Virus record (IMG/VR): IMGVR_UViG_3300017770_000020 | Coordinates: 1-50,801 of that record | DNA from: a virus | Length of the DNA stretch: 50,801 nt | Direction: 5' to 3' (one strand) | Shown: one piece after another, positions 21,924 through 32,028 of the stretch | How the letters are laid out: every line of letters begins with the position of its first letter | Position numbering within the stretch: position 1 is the stretch's first letter | Made by a program: the position numbers and the translations under genes | The notes under the pieces: model-generated | Told to the model about the DNA's origin: nothing | What the model saw: the letters and a program-made list of their open reading frames with translations, nothing else | Databases searched by the model: none

Positions 21924-24900
21924 TTAATCTCTAGATCTTTGCTTGTTGTTAGATTTTGAATTAGCTTTGTTGGATTTTCTATCATCTTCCATGTTTAATT
22001 CCCATTTTTGCCAACCACCTAGTAAGGCTAATCTTTCCCACATTTCCATATCCTGTGAAGTAGCATCAATAACGTTTGTTGTCTTTTTAACTAACCTGTC
22101 AAGAGGTACGTTTGTTATAGCTGAAGTAACGTTTGCACCAGCTAACCACGCTGGATTATCATAAGCAAAACCTTTTTGCATCATCTCGTCTTTATCCCAC
22201 TGAAGCGATCTTGCCGCGTTATTTATTCTTGATAGTTTAGAAGATATTGGCGGTGATATTTTAGTTAGCTCATATCCTACTTTTTCATACTTAGGATTTG
22301 TTTTTTCTGACTCTTTCATTATTCTCATAATAGCATTTTTACCAACTGATGTAAAAGCACCAGCTATACCAATACCTCTCAAAAGAGAATCTGCCATACC
22401 ATTAGCTATGCTTACGTATTTCTCTTCTTCTTTATCGTCATCTGATTCACCAAATGCTACAGCAAATAAAGCTTGTTGAAGAGCGTTAAATATTAAGTTT
22501 TGAACAGCACCATAGTATATTATTTTAGAAACATTTGTTTTGAAATCACCTCTACCATTTTTAACATCAGAAGCAGCTTTTTTTATTAATCTAGCATACT
22601 GCATAGGTGTGTTTGCAAACGCTAACACAATTCTACCTAATGGACCAGCTTGCTGAGATGATATTCTGTCTGGTCTACTTGACTGTTGTGCTTCTTCAGC
22701 TATCTCTCTAAAATCTAAAAACGCTTTACTTTCTGCTTCTTTTTGGTTAAATCCTTGTTTTTTATACGTACTTATTCTATTTCTATACATTGTAGCACCA
22801 CCACTAGCTATAGCAAAACTATCAGCTATTTGTGTAGGTAGAAAACCTAACTCAAGCATTTTACTTATAACTCCTCTTGCACCTGATTCTTGCGCCATGC
22901 TAGATATATCAGCTTCGTTTACATTTATTCTCAAACCTCTACGTCTATCAACTAAAAAGTCTGAATTCATCAATGTCATAAAATCTGACCAGTATTGTTT
23001 TTGATTGGCAAATGCTTTACCAGCTTTAAATATATTGTTGTCTTTAAAGTTTATAAAGTTAACAGATGATATCGTTTGTAGCAAAGCTGATCTAGTGTTA
23101 AAAAACATAATTGTACCTATACTATTAGTTAACCAGTCTGTAACTCTACCAGTTAAATTATCTGTTTGAAAACTTCTATTTCTTCCTGTTTTCATACGTT
23201 TTAATATACTTTCTATAGCAGACCTGTGTGCTTTACCAAAAGCTGCTTCCATTTTATTTAAGTTCTTTTCAGAAAATATAATGTCTGCGTTTTGTTGCCA
23301 CTCAGATAAATGCTTAGCTCTTTTAGTAGTACCTATGTTTTCTAATAAGTCAGTTGTAACAGTACCAGCTAACCAACCTGAATTAGGGGCAACGTAACCA
23401 TCATCTTTGTTTATACCAATTAGTTGATCACCAAACAACCTCAAGCTATCATCATTATTTACATAATCGTTTAGCTGTTTTAAGTCTGATTTACTTAAAC
23501 CAGGTATTGTCATACCTTGTTTGTCCCATATATAAACTCTAACAGCTTGCTCTCTAGTGAACGTGTCTCCAGGTATTTTCTTTTGTAAGTTTTTAGGAAC
23601 AATATTTAATTGGTTTTTTAAAGCTTTATAATCGTTCATTAAAGCTATACGCTCTCTTGATATATTAGCGTTAGCTCTAGCAAAAGGATCTAGCAAATTC
23701 TTTTTATACCAAGCCATTTGATTATCACCTAACTTGCCTTTAGCCAATGTATTGTAAAGTAAGCCAACAAAGTCTTCGGCCGATGGTGGTATAAAAAACG
23801 TGAATCTACCTTTTTGTGCACCCACAACTCTAGCTTTAGCTTGGCTATATTCTTTTTCAGCAGCAATACCTGTTTTCGCTTCTAGTATGTCGTTAAAGTC
23901 TTTATCTAACTTTGTTATTCTGTCAACATATGCTACTCTTGATTTAGATTTAACGTCAAGCAGCTCAAGAGCATCTTGCACAGCTTTAACGTTTTTATAA
24001 ACATCATCAGTAAAATAAAAATCATTATAACCTTTAGCTGCTTTATTTACAACCCAATTAGCTTTTGCCTGTGGAGATCCGTTTTCTAAACCTGTAATAT
24101 TAGCTAAAGGTATTTCTAACCCTATGCCTTTTAAAAAATTATATATTGCTTTTGCTGAAGCAGCAGGTCTAGCTGTTAAAACAAACACATCTTTGTTGCC
24201 AAACTTATCTATTGCTTTTTTAAGTTTAGCTGCTAGTGGACCTGGTTTACCTTCTATAACTTTGTTAAACTCACTAAAATCAAACTTAGCACCTGTACTC
24301 TCTAGATTACTATGTTGTTTAGCAAACTGAGCTGGAGTTATACTTTTAACCTTACCATCAGGCATTGTTACTATAATTTTACTTTTACTAGTCGCTATAG
24401 TGTCATCAAAATCAAACACACTAATACCTTTTTTAGGAGATTTTAAGTTTCTAGCATTACGTAAAGCAGTATCATAATCATTTAAATCATTTAATATTTT
24501 ACTATTAGGTCTTGATTTGCTAAACTTAAGAACTTGAGGGTATTTTATTTTTACCTTATTTTTAGACTTTTCTATGTTTAAATTACTTTTTCTACCATAC
24601 GTGTCTACACCATAAACCTCAGCAAACGTTTTTCCGTCAAGTGTTTTAAGCACCATCGGATCTATACCTCCAGCAGCACCAACAACTTCGTTAAAATATC
24701 TTTCAAACCAAGTATTGTCAAAAACATTCCACGACTGATCTAATGACATTTTGTTTTTAAAACTAGTAGAGTTTAATAAATTATTTTGCTCATTTGTTAA
24801 GCCTATTAATTTATAGTTTTTTACATTAGCCTCATAAGTTTTGTTAAAGTCTTTTCTATTTTGAAAAACAGCAGCATCTAGTAACATTCTATAAGAATTA

Positions 24901-27900
24901 ACGTTTTGTAAAGCATGCTCAAGATGTTCTATTCTACCAACATCCTGATGACCACCTATATATTCAGCTCCTAGTCTATGTATATGACCACCTTCCATTT
25001 GAGCTATACCAAGCATATTTAACACACTCATTGTTGTTGAAGGATCTTTATTAACAATATCATATATTGTTGACCAAAACTCTTTATGAAGCATCATATT
25101 TTTTTTGTTACGAGCTTTTATTTGTGATCTAGTATTATCTTTTAAAAAGTTTACGTCAATTTTTTTCTTAGAGTATATATCTTTTTTAGATCTTTTTCTA
25201 ATATTAGGTACTTTTTCCTCTATTATCTGTTGTATTCTAGTTCTTTGCTGATCGGTTATATTACCTAAACCTTGTCTATTAGACATCATAGATAAGTTCA
25301 TAAAACCAAAACCATACTTACTTTCAAACTCTATAGCTATATCAGCCATGTCGTTTGCATATTTTTCAATATTAGTTTGACCAGTTTTTTCATCAAAGAT
25401 CTCGTCATTAACCCTATAATATTTAAGGTTTTTGTGCTTTTTGTTAAATAACTTTATTAAATCTTGGTTTGTAACACTTGTATAAGTGCTGCTTTTACTA
25501 AACCTAATATCCTGCGGTACGTCTAATTTTTTAGCTAGTTTAGCAATTTGTTTTTGTGGCACGTTAGTTTCAGTAGCTTGAGTTACAAGCATGTCAAACA
25601 TACCTCTTAGACCTAAGTTTAAATAAAAACGATCTCTTCTAGTACCTCTAGTTGAAGCGCCTATATCTTTGCTATACATAAAATTAACTATGTCATCTGT
25701 AGTAGGTTTTCCATACTTGTAAAGTGTAGGTCCAGATAACCTATTAGTGTCTTTAGGAAGCTTGTTAGCAGCAACAGCAACGTCAACGGCTTTTGGCTTT
25801 AGGTTTCTTTTTATTTCTTCTGTAAACACCTTTTTGTTCTCCATTTTTTCCATTTGCACTATATCAGCTAGTGATATATTACCTTCTTGAAATGGATTAC
25901 CATCTGTATCTATGTTTTCTTCTATAAATTTTCTAAACGCTGCTTCTCTACCAACCTTCTTTTGTATAATTGGCCTTATTGTTTTATTAAACTCATTTGT
26001 TACAAATTTAATAAACTCATCGCTTGTAACGTCAAAATCTTTACCTAAAGCATCTAAAGCTTTACTTTTAATTTGTTTAACTAAATCATCATCAAATAGT
26101 TTTTCACCATCTAACATTGTTTTTTGACCAACTTTTGATCTTGGCCTTAGTTTATCACCATCAATGTTGTTTTGTATAATATCATTAATATCTGTATCGT
26201 CAGCAACATCAAACCCTCTTTGATCTTCACCAAATGTTTGATCTATTGACGCTGCTCCAGCATCAGGTCTTTGTGTTTCGTTTTTTATAACAGTGTTTAC
26301 TGCTTTTGTTAACACAGGTGTTTTACCCATAGCCCAACCAAATAAACTGTTTTTTTCTACATTAAAAGTAGTCATAAATTTGTCAGACAATATCCTAGAA
26401 GCTTCTGTAATGTTTTGTGGATTGGGAGTTACGTTATATCTCACAAACTCTTTTTCTATTTTTTTAAGTACCGCTGGGTCTTCTTCTAACGCTAAGGCAG
26501 CGTTTGCAAAATCATCTGATTTTTTAAACTCAGCATCGCTTGTATATTTTCTTTGCTCTGCTGGCCCAGTAAACTTATCTAGTCTAGATTTAAAATCTGA
26601 GTTTATTTTTTTATCATCAACTTTTTGTGATAAAGAATATTTAGCAGCATCTACAGCACCATCACCTTTTGTTCCTTTTACAATAGCGCTAGACAAAGCT
26701 CCTTTATGTATACTTTTGTTATAATCTCTTATAAAGTCGTACATACCTCTAGCGTCCATTTTATCAAAGTTTACCTTAACACCAGGTATGTTTTGAAATA
26801 ATCTTCTTACAACGTCTTTTATTTTTGTAAAAACATTTTCATCAAATTTTATTTGATCTGCCGCTATAGCATCAGAAAACAAAGTAAAGTACTCATCTGG
26901 ATTAGCTTCCATGTATTTAACTTCAGCACCTTCTTCAACACCTAGCCTATCAGCCTGTTCTTTGCTTGCCTTTACAGTTGTGTTATAGTTTTCGTCTATT
27001 CTTTTTTGTATTACAGCTTTGTTATCTTCACCTATAAAATTTAAAAAATCTGTAATTAAATCTTGTTTAATTTCTAAACCACTTGCTTTTATAATACCAT
27101 GTAGTAGTTCGTGATTAGCAGTGTTTTGACCATCAATACCAGTTGTTCTAGCAACTTCTTTATTTATTATTATTTGATTACCCTCTATAAAACCATTACT
27201 ATTAGCTGCTTCGTCACCAAACTGCTCTCTTATTTGATCTCTAGTTAAAGCGTCATTTACTGTTAAGTTATATAAAGAGCTGTGCTTCTTAGCGAACTCC
27301 ATGTTAGCTTCAAAGTTTTGATCGGCTAAACCTTCTACAACTTGAGCTCTACTTTCTTTTCTTTGCCTAGCCTCGTTTGTTAATCTACCTGTTTTAGCGT
27401 ATTTATCCCTTATTTCATTTATCTGAGATTTAATATCTTTTATTTTTTCTTTTCCGCTGTAGGTTTTTGCATCGCCTAAATCTTGTAGTTGAACCTCTAA
27501 ATCAACAACTTTATTTATATCTGCTTTGTCTGTAATTCTAGCGTCTACGTCTTGAGCTATAAATGCTCTTTTTTTTCTTTGATGATATTGGTTAGCAAGG
27601 TCTTGATCGTTCTTTATATCAAACTGAGATAAAACAATATCAGCATCATCGGCTGTTTCTATAAAATCTTGTATATCAAATCTTGTTGTCTTCTTCCCTT
27701 TGTTTGAATACGAAGCTGGGTTTAACAAAGATTGACCAACACCTGTGGCTGTACTAGCAGGAGAAGTTCCTAAACCAGCTAAACCTTCTAATATAACTTC
27801 TTTAAAGTCTGCTTTTTGACCAGCAGCTTTTTGTCCATAATATTCACCAGCCATACTAAACGGCACTTCAACCGCACCGGAAGCAGCACCACCCGCTAAA

Positions 27901-28862
27901 GTTTGAGCAACCCGACTAGCACCGGCTCTCTGTGTTGTTTTTGCTACAGCGCTAGCTGCTTTACTTGCTCCTTTAAAACCAATTGTTTCAAAAGCTGCTA
28001 TAGTTCCACCTCTAGCTCTAGATTTGTTTTTTAGTTTTTTTATTTTTTCAGGATCTTCAAATATCTCATGTATGGCTTCTAGCGATGGATCTTCACCAAG
28101 CTCTTCTCTTATTAAATCCGCAAAAGTATTAACAACCTCAGTTTCGTAGCTCATTGTACCCCAAGCTGTAGCTAAAAAAGCTGTAGGTACAGTAACTAGT
28201 TCTTCAGGTATTAAAGCTTGTGGACCAGCTTGACCAGCCGCCGCAACAACACCAGCCGCAGCTGTACCAGAACCGACAGATTTTTTAACTATATCATCAT
28301 CTAAACCTTGTCTAACAGACTGTAACATAACACCCATTAAAGCGCCAGGCCCATGCTTAATAGTAGCATAAATACCACCGACAAGATTTCTACCAGCCTC
28401 ACCCCAGTCGTCGGCTTTACCGGCTTCTACTAAAGCTCTATCATCTTCAACAACTTTATCAAAAGTAGTATTCCAGTCATTCATTAATTTAACATCCCCT
28501 AAATCTTCTCTTGATTTTAAAGATTTGTACAACCCCTCAGCTTGCTCTGGTGATAAAGAATAATTAGGATCATCTGTGTCTAGCTCAAAAGCAGCGTTTA
28601 TACCATCATAAGCTTCAGCAAGTATTTTACCATTTTCCCAGGAAGTAGCCATATCACCATCTTTTCCTAAAAAATAATCACCAACACCATTTATTATTTT
28701 TTGAAAACCATTTATTTCACCCCTATCGTCTCGCTTAGATTTAGCTTCTTCAGTAATGTTCATGCCATTTTGAGTAATGTACTCTTGAAGCCCTAAACCA
28801 CTTGCCTCTGCAGCTTCTTTTATTTCTTCTAATGAATAGTTATAACCGTTTAAATTGTACAT
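21924..28862 (-). CDS. giant internal virion / ejection protein with HExxH and HAD motifs
   Basis: A 2312-residue protein, the largest of the window. An N-terminal Ala/Gly-rich stretch resembles virion ejection proteins. Near residue 584, NHELLHGIIK carries a HExxH zinc-peptidase signature. Near 1480, ISVFDFDDTIA (DxDxT-type), later VFVLTARPAAS, then SPQAKANWV and FYFTDDVYKN, follow the four HAD-phosphatase motifs in order. The last 400 residues are mostly helical with a hydrophobic segment (VQNLIFNALQQALFAVAFGE) and a basic, Asn-rich end. Phage polyvalent virion proteins of this kind enter the host with DNA. Its position just after two smaller virion proteins supports an ejected role. Catalysis is not proven. 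Confidence 0.7.
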   Translation of the reverse strand: MYNLNGYNYSLEEIKEAAEASGLGLQEYITQNGMNITEEAKSKRDDRGEINGFQKIINGVGDYFLGKDGDMATSWENGKILAEAYDGINAAFELDTDDPNYSLSPEQAEGLYKSLKSREDLGDVKLMNDWNTTFDKVVEDDRALVEAGKADDWGEAGRNLVGGIYATIKHGPGALMGVMLQSVRQGLDDDIVKKSVGSGTAAAGVVAAAGQAGPQALIPEELVTVPTAFLATAWGTMSYETEVVNTFADLIREELGEDPSLEAIHEIFEDPEKIKKLKNKSRARGGTIAAFETIGFKGASKAASAVAKTTQRAGASRVAQTLAGGAASGAVEVPFSMAGEYYGQKAAGQKADFKEVILEGLAGLGTSPASTATGVGQSLLNPASYSNKGKKTTRFDIQDFIETADDADIVLSQFDIKNDQDLANQYHQRKKRAFIAQDVDARITDKADINKVVDLEVQLQDLGDAKTYSGKEKIKDIKSQINEIRDKYAKTGRLTNEARQRKESRAQVVEGLADQNFEANMEFAKKHSSLYNLTVNDALTRDQIREQFGDEAANSNGFIEGNQIIINKEVARTTGIDGQNTANHELLHGIIKASGLEIKQDLITDFLNFIGEDNKAVIQKRIDENYNTTVKASKEQADRLGVEEGAEVKYMEANPDEYFTLFSDAIAADQIKFDENVFTKIKDVVRRLFQNIPGVKVNFDKMDARGMYDFIRDYNKSIHKGALSSAIVKGTKGDGAVDAAKYSLSQKVDDKKINSDFKSRLDKFTGPAEQRKYTSDAEFKKSDDFANAALALEEDPAVLKKIEKEFVRYNVTPNPQNITEASRILSDKFMTTFNVEKNSLFGWAMGKTPVLTKAVNTVIKNETQRPDAGAASIDQTFGEDQRGFDVADDTDINDIIQNNIDGDKLRPRSKVGQKTMLDGEKLFDDDLVKQIKSKALDALGKDFDVTSDEFIKFVTNEFNKTIRPIIQKKVGREAAFRKFIEENIDTDGNPFQEGNISLADIVQMEKMENKKVFTEEIKRNLKPKAVDVAVAANKLPKDTNRLSGPTLYKYGKPTTDDIVNFMYSKDIGASTRGTRRDRFYLNLGLRGMFDMLVTQATETNVPQKQIAKLAKKLDVPQDIRFSKSSTYTSVTNQDLIKLFNKKHKNLKYYRVNDEIFDEKTGQTNIEKYANDMADIAIEFESKYGFGFMNLSMMSNRQGLGNITDQQRTRIQQIIEEKVPNIRKRSKKDIYSKKKIDVNFLKDNTRSQIKARNKKNMMLHKEFWSTIYDIVNKDPSTTMSVLNMLGIAQMEGGHIHRLGAEYIGGHQDVGRIEHLEHALQNVNSYRMLLDAAVFQNRKDFNKTYEANVKNYKLIGLTNEQNNLLNSTSFKNKMSLDQSWNVFDNTWFERYFNEVVGAAGGIDPMVLKTLDGKTFAEVYGVDTYGRKSNLNIEKSKNKVKIKYPQVLKFSKSRPNSKILNDLNDYDTALRNARNLKSPKKGISVFDFDDTIATSKSKIIVTMPDGKVKSITPAQFAKQHSNLESTGAKFDFSEFNKVIEGKPGPLAAKLKKAIDKFGNKDVFVLTARPAASAKAIYNFLKGIGLEIPLANITGLENGSPQAKANWVVNKAAKGYNDFYFTDDVYKNVKAVQDALELLDVKSKSRVAYVDRITKLDKDFNDILEAKTGIAAEKEYSQAKARVVGAQKGRFTFFIPPSAEDFVGLLYNTLAKGKLGDNQMAWYKKNLLDPFARANANISRERIALMNDYKALKNQLNIVPKNLQKKIPGDTFTREQAVRVYIWDKQGMTIPGLSKSDLKQLNDYVNNDDSLRLFGDQLIGINKDDGYVAPNSGWLAGTVTTDLLENIGTTKRAKHLSEWQQNADIIFSEKNLNKMEAAFGKAHRSAIESILKRMKTGRNRSFQTDNLTGRVTDWLTNSIGTIMFFNTRSALLQTISSVNFINFKDNNIFKAGKAFANQKQYWSDFMTLMNSDFLVDRRRGLRINVNEADISSMAQESGARGVISKMLELGFLPTQIADSFAIASGGATMYRNRISTYKKQGFNQKEAESKAFLDFREIAEEAQQSSRPDRISSQQAGPLGRIVLAFANTPMQYARLIKKAASDVKNGRGDFKTNVSKIIYYGAVQNLIFNALQQALFAVAFGESDDDKEEEKYVSIANGMADSLLRGIGIAGAFTSVGKNAIMRIMKESEKTNPKYEKVGYELTKISPPISSKLSRINNAARSLQWDKDEMMQKGFAYDNPAWLAGANVTSAITNVPLDRLVKKTTNVIDATSQDMEMWERLALLGGWQKWELNMEDDRKSNKANSKSNNKQRSRD

Positions 28863-28894
28863 ATATATATAATTTTTATTATGCTTCAGCTTCT

Positions 28895-30883
28895 TTAGTT
28901 TTTTGATGCTTCAAACTCTTCCTTGCTTGGAAGTCCTGGTATTGCCTCTTCTTTTTCTTCTTTTTTCTTAGTAGGTAAATCTGGCTTGATATTATACTCT
29001 ATATTAAGTTCTTTTAAAAACTGCTTAAGTATATAAGTACCTTCAGTTGATCGATCACCAGTTCTACCAACAACTAGAGCCATAAAGCTTTCTAACGAAG
29101 TTTCATTGTTTAAATTAAAAGTTTTAGACTTTCCATTTATATATAACCTTACTTTTTTACTAGTTTTATTTAGTTGAGCTTGTGTAACTTTAGATTTTTC
29201 ATCAAAATTTGTGTCAGGTATATCAACCATGTTATTAGCAATACCTTGATACTCCATATATGCGTTAACTATTTCTTGTTCATCAGATGATAATTTTCCA
29301 CTATCTGGGTTTTTCTTTATTTTATTTGCTTTTTTTATCGCAGCATTTAAAACATCTTCAGCTGAATCAAAAACCCTTGACCATGCACCTCTAGTAGACG
29401 ATATAGTTTTTATTAAGTTTTTACTAGCTTCTGTAGGAGCTTCTAAACCTTCTCTTTGTTCAACTGGCTTTTCTTGATCTTTCTTGTAATCACTTATCTT
29501 CTTTTCTATACCCTCAAATCTTGTATCGTCCATTGCGGGAAGCGGGTTGTTTTTGTCAAATATAGTCTCGCTTTTTGTTTCAGATAATTTTTGAAATAAA
29601 GGAAGAATATTATTTCTCACCCTATCATAAAGAGCAACGTCAACATCTTTGTAACCACCACCACCACTTAAGTTGTCAACTCTTACTTTACCAGGGGCTA
29701 CTTTTTCTACTGTAGGTTTATTACTAATATCAGACATGTCGCGTATTACTAAAGGGTTTTGTTCACCCATTTTTTCGTTGTATTGTTCAAATAAATAATC
29801 TTGAACAAGTGCCTCATGTTTATCGGAATTGTAATTTACATATCTACCTTTTGTAAAGCGACCTCGCATCTCAGCGTTCCACACATCTTCATACATAGCT
29901 GAGTTGTATTCAGCCTTTACCATGTCTCTAATATTTGTTTCTCTATTGTAACTATAAGCAGGATCTTCTGGCTTTGTAGTTTGATCGTTTAAAGTCTTTA
30001 TGATTTCATCTTCAGCTTTGTTTAATATAGCAACGTTATTTTTAGTTGTTGCGGCAACATCTTTTTTTAATTGTTTGTTATCAGCTGTAGCATAAATATT
30101 TTTACCAGCCTCTAAATCTCTCATTAAAAGTTTTTTACCATCACCGTATACTATTGTACCACCGTTTTCATTACTAAATGTGTAAGGCAAGTCTTTAGCC
30201 GCTCCTTCACCACCTATTATATATTGCATAAAATCAGAAACCTCTGGATGTGAACCATATTTTTTCCAAGAAATATCATCAACTTCTGCACCAGCCCACT
30301 CACCCATTAAAGTAGCTATGTTTTCTTTTGATTTAGCTAATTTGTTTAGGTTTTTCTTTGCTAGTATTTTTTGTCTTCTATTAAGTTGATTAAAGTTTTT
30401 ACCACCTAATAAATCTTCTGCTGCTTTTTGGTAAGAATTTTCAGACTTTTCACCTATTGTATCAGCGGTTTCTGCAACTATAGATTTCTTTTCTTCTATG
30501 CTTGTGTCATCAACATCAACAGGGTCTGAACCTTTTTTAGCTTTTCTCCAAGCTTGTCTAGCTTCTTTACGACTCATACCATCAGTCATTTGAGAAGCTA
30601 TAAAATCACCTCTGTTATAAGAACCCTTAGGGTCTAAGCCAAGTTCTGCAGCCATTTCCGGGTCAAGAGAAGTTCTTTCTCTTTCGCTAGCCATAAACTG
30701 ACCCAAATCTTCTCCAGCTTGTTTTATAGATTTTTGTATAGAGTCATTAACCTTAGAGTAATCAGCGATTTTCTCAACTTTACCTGTAAAGTAAGCTCCA
30801 GTACCTTTGTTTATTCCAGGAGCTTTTATATTTGTGTTATATTGTTCCACACCTACTCTTGGTATTCCTCCTTTTGTTGCCAT
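28895..30883 (-). CDS. putative internal virion protein
   Basis: A 662-residue, highly charged, mostly helical protein beginning MATKGGIPRVGVEQYNT. It has no signal peptide, no membrane helix and no enzyme motif I recognise. It includes a region rich in Asp and Glu (VDDTSIEEKKSIVAETADT) and a glycine-rich loop (VDNLSGGGGYKDVDV). Placement between a 222-residue core-like protein and the giant ejection protein fits the internal core cluster of podoviruses (T7 gp14-gp16 style). I call it by context only. The C-terminus is lysine- and glutamate-rich. Confidence 0.55.
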   Translation of the reverse strand: MATKGGIPRVGVEQYNTNIKAPGINKGTGAYFTGKVEKIADYSKVNDSIQKSIKQAGEDLGQFMASERERTSLDPEMAAELGLDPKGSYNRGDFIASQMTDGMSRKEARQAWRKAKKGSDPVDVDDTSIEEKKSIVAETADTIGEKSENSYQKAAEDLLGGKNFNQLNRRQKILAKKNLNKLAKSKENIATLMGEWAGAEVDDISWKKYGSHPEVSDFMQYIIGGEGAAKDLPYTFSNENGGTIVYGDGKKLLMRDLEAGKNIYATADNKQLKKDVAATTKNNVAILNKAEDEIIKTLNDQTTKPEDPAYSYNRETNIRDMVKAEYNSAMYEDVWNAEMRGRFTKGRYVNYNSDKHEALVQDYLFEQYNEKMGEQNPLVIRDMSDISNKPTVEKVAPGKVRVDNLSGGGGYKDVDVALYDRVRNNILPLFQKLSETKSETIFDKNNPLPAMDDTRFEGIEKKISDYKKDQEKPVEQREGLEAPTEASKNLIKTISSTRGAWSRVFDSAEDVLNAAIKKANKIKKNPDSGKLSSDEQEIVNAYMEYQGIANNMVDIPDTNFDEKSKVTQAQLNKTSKKVRLYINGKSKTFNLNNETSLESFMALVVGRTGDRSTEGTYILKQFLKELNIEYNIKPDLPTKKKEEKEEAIPGLPSKEEFEASKN

Positions 30884-30896
30884 ATTATTTTATTTG

Positions 30897-31565
30897 TTAA
30901 CTGTTAAGCGCATTATTAGTTGTAGCAAAAGCGCTAACAGCATTTGGCAGCATGCTACCTAATATCTCTGTTTTTTGTGCTTGTGCTGCGTTTTGATTAG
31001 ATCTCTGGCCAGTTGCCATACCAGCTAGTCTATCTAACTGACCAATATCCCTGTTTTCCTGTGTTTCAAACATGTATTGTCTACCTTGTGCTTGCATAGC
31101 TTGCATACGTCTAGACTCGTTAAATCTCATTGTTTGAGCGTTTGCTTCACCAGTAGCTCTAGCCATTGAATTTTCTGCTTCTTGTTTAGCTATATCCGCG
31201 CCAATACCTCTTTTGCTTCTTAAAGCAGCTTGTGCCAAAGCGGTTGCACCACCAGCTCCAGCGCCAGTAGATCTCATTGTGTCTAGACTATTTGCTAAAG
31301 CTATATCTGCTTCTTCAGCTTGAAACTCAGCAGCCTCTGTTGCTACTTGCAAATTAGCAAATGGATTACTTACCATGTCAGATAAGTTTCTCATACCACT
31401 AAACGGGTTTATTATATCTTGTCTATTTGCCTCTAAATCGTCTAACCTACCTTCAAGGCGATTAGCTCTTCTACCAGCTCTCTTGGCTTGTCTATTTGCA
31501 GAGTGTGCGCTTATTGCTGATGACGCTATACTCGCTACTCCTACTGCTACTGCTGCAAAACTCAT
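30897..31565 (-). CDS. Ala-rich internal virion protein (T7 gp14-like by position)
   Basis: A 222-residue protein. It begins with a hydrophobic, alanine-rich helix (SFAAVAVGVASIASSAISAH), followed by basic residues (RQAKRAGRRANRLEGRLDDL) and long Ala/Gln/Glu-rich helices. The TGAGAGGATALAQAAL segment is typical of phage ejection proteins with a hydrophobic N-terminus. It has no signal peptide cleavage site. Size and gene order recall T7 gp14, which forms the outer-membrane pore on ejection, but no sequence identity is claimed. Confidence 0.6.
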   Translation of the reverse strand: MSFAAVAVGVASIASSAISAHSANRQAKRAGRRANRLEGRLDDLEANRQDIINPFSGMRNLSDMVSNPFANLQVATEAAEFQAEEADIALANSLDTMRSTGAGAGGATALAQAALRSKRGIGADIAKQEAENSMARATGEANAQTMRFNESRRMQAMQAQGRQYMFETQENRDIGQLDRLAGMATGQRSNQNAAQAQKTEILGSMLPNAVSAFATTNNALNS

Positions 31566-31566
31566 A

Positions 31567-32022
31567 TTATTTATTTTTTAATTTTTTTAAAATTTTTGTA
31601 CTTATAGCTGGGTCACTAAAATCTTTAGCTATAATTTCTTCTTCTATTGCATCTAAATCAGTGTTTTTAGTAGCATGTACTGTAACCCACACCATGTCAG
31701 AATTAACATACACCACTCTTTTAGTTCCAGCTTTTGTTATACCGTAATAAGGTGCTTTTATTTTTATTGGACCCTCTTCTGTCATTACACAACACTCACC
31801 TTTCATTAAAAAATAAGGGTGATCAAATTTGTGTATTTTAGAAATTAAAAATTGACCTGCCCTAGCACTCACCTCTCTTACGTAATACCCTTCACAAAAA
31901 GTGTGTTTTAAGGGGTTATACTTATCCATCGCCTCACCAACCATTGCACCATCAATTTTTTTAAAATTTTCTTCTAGTTGAGTTACAGCATTTCTGTAAT
32001 CAACAGTTTTTTGTAAATTCAT
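31567..32022 (-). CDS. cupin-like phage protein
   Basis: A 151-residue protein. The central domain has HTFCEGYYVREVSARAGQFL, KIHKFDHPYFLMKGECCVMT and GITKAGTKRVVYVNSDMVWV, a beta-barrel cupin-like pattern I recall from many phage genomes. The two HxH-like positions (KIHKFDHPY) might bind a metal. It lies in the tail gene cluster between a nozzle-like and a core protein, so it is possibly a virion component. It is usually annotated as hypothetical. Enzyme function is unknown. Confidence 0.65.
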   Translation of the reverse strand: MNLQKTVDYRNAVTQLEENFKKIDGAMVGEAMDKYNPLKHTFCEGYYVREVSARAGQFLISKIHKFDHPYFLMKGECCVMTEEGPIKIKAPYYGITKAGTKRVVYVNSDMVWVTVHATKNTDLDAIEEEIIAKDFSDPAISTKILKKLKNK

Positions 32023-32028
32023 ATTTAA

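Noticed and set aside
24390-24430. RNA polymerase DFDGD-type motif in the 2312-residue protein
   Set aside because: The DFDDT at this place is followed by the other HAD motifs in order, so it is a HAD nucleophile site and not a polymerase metal site.
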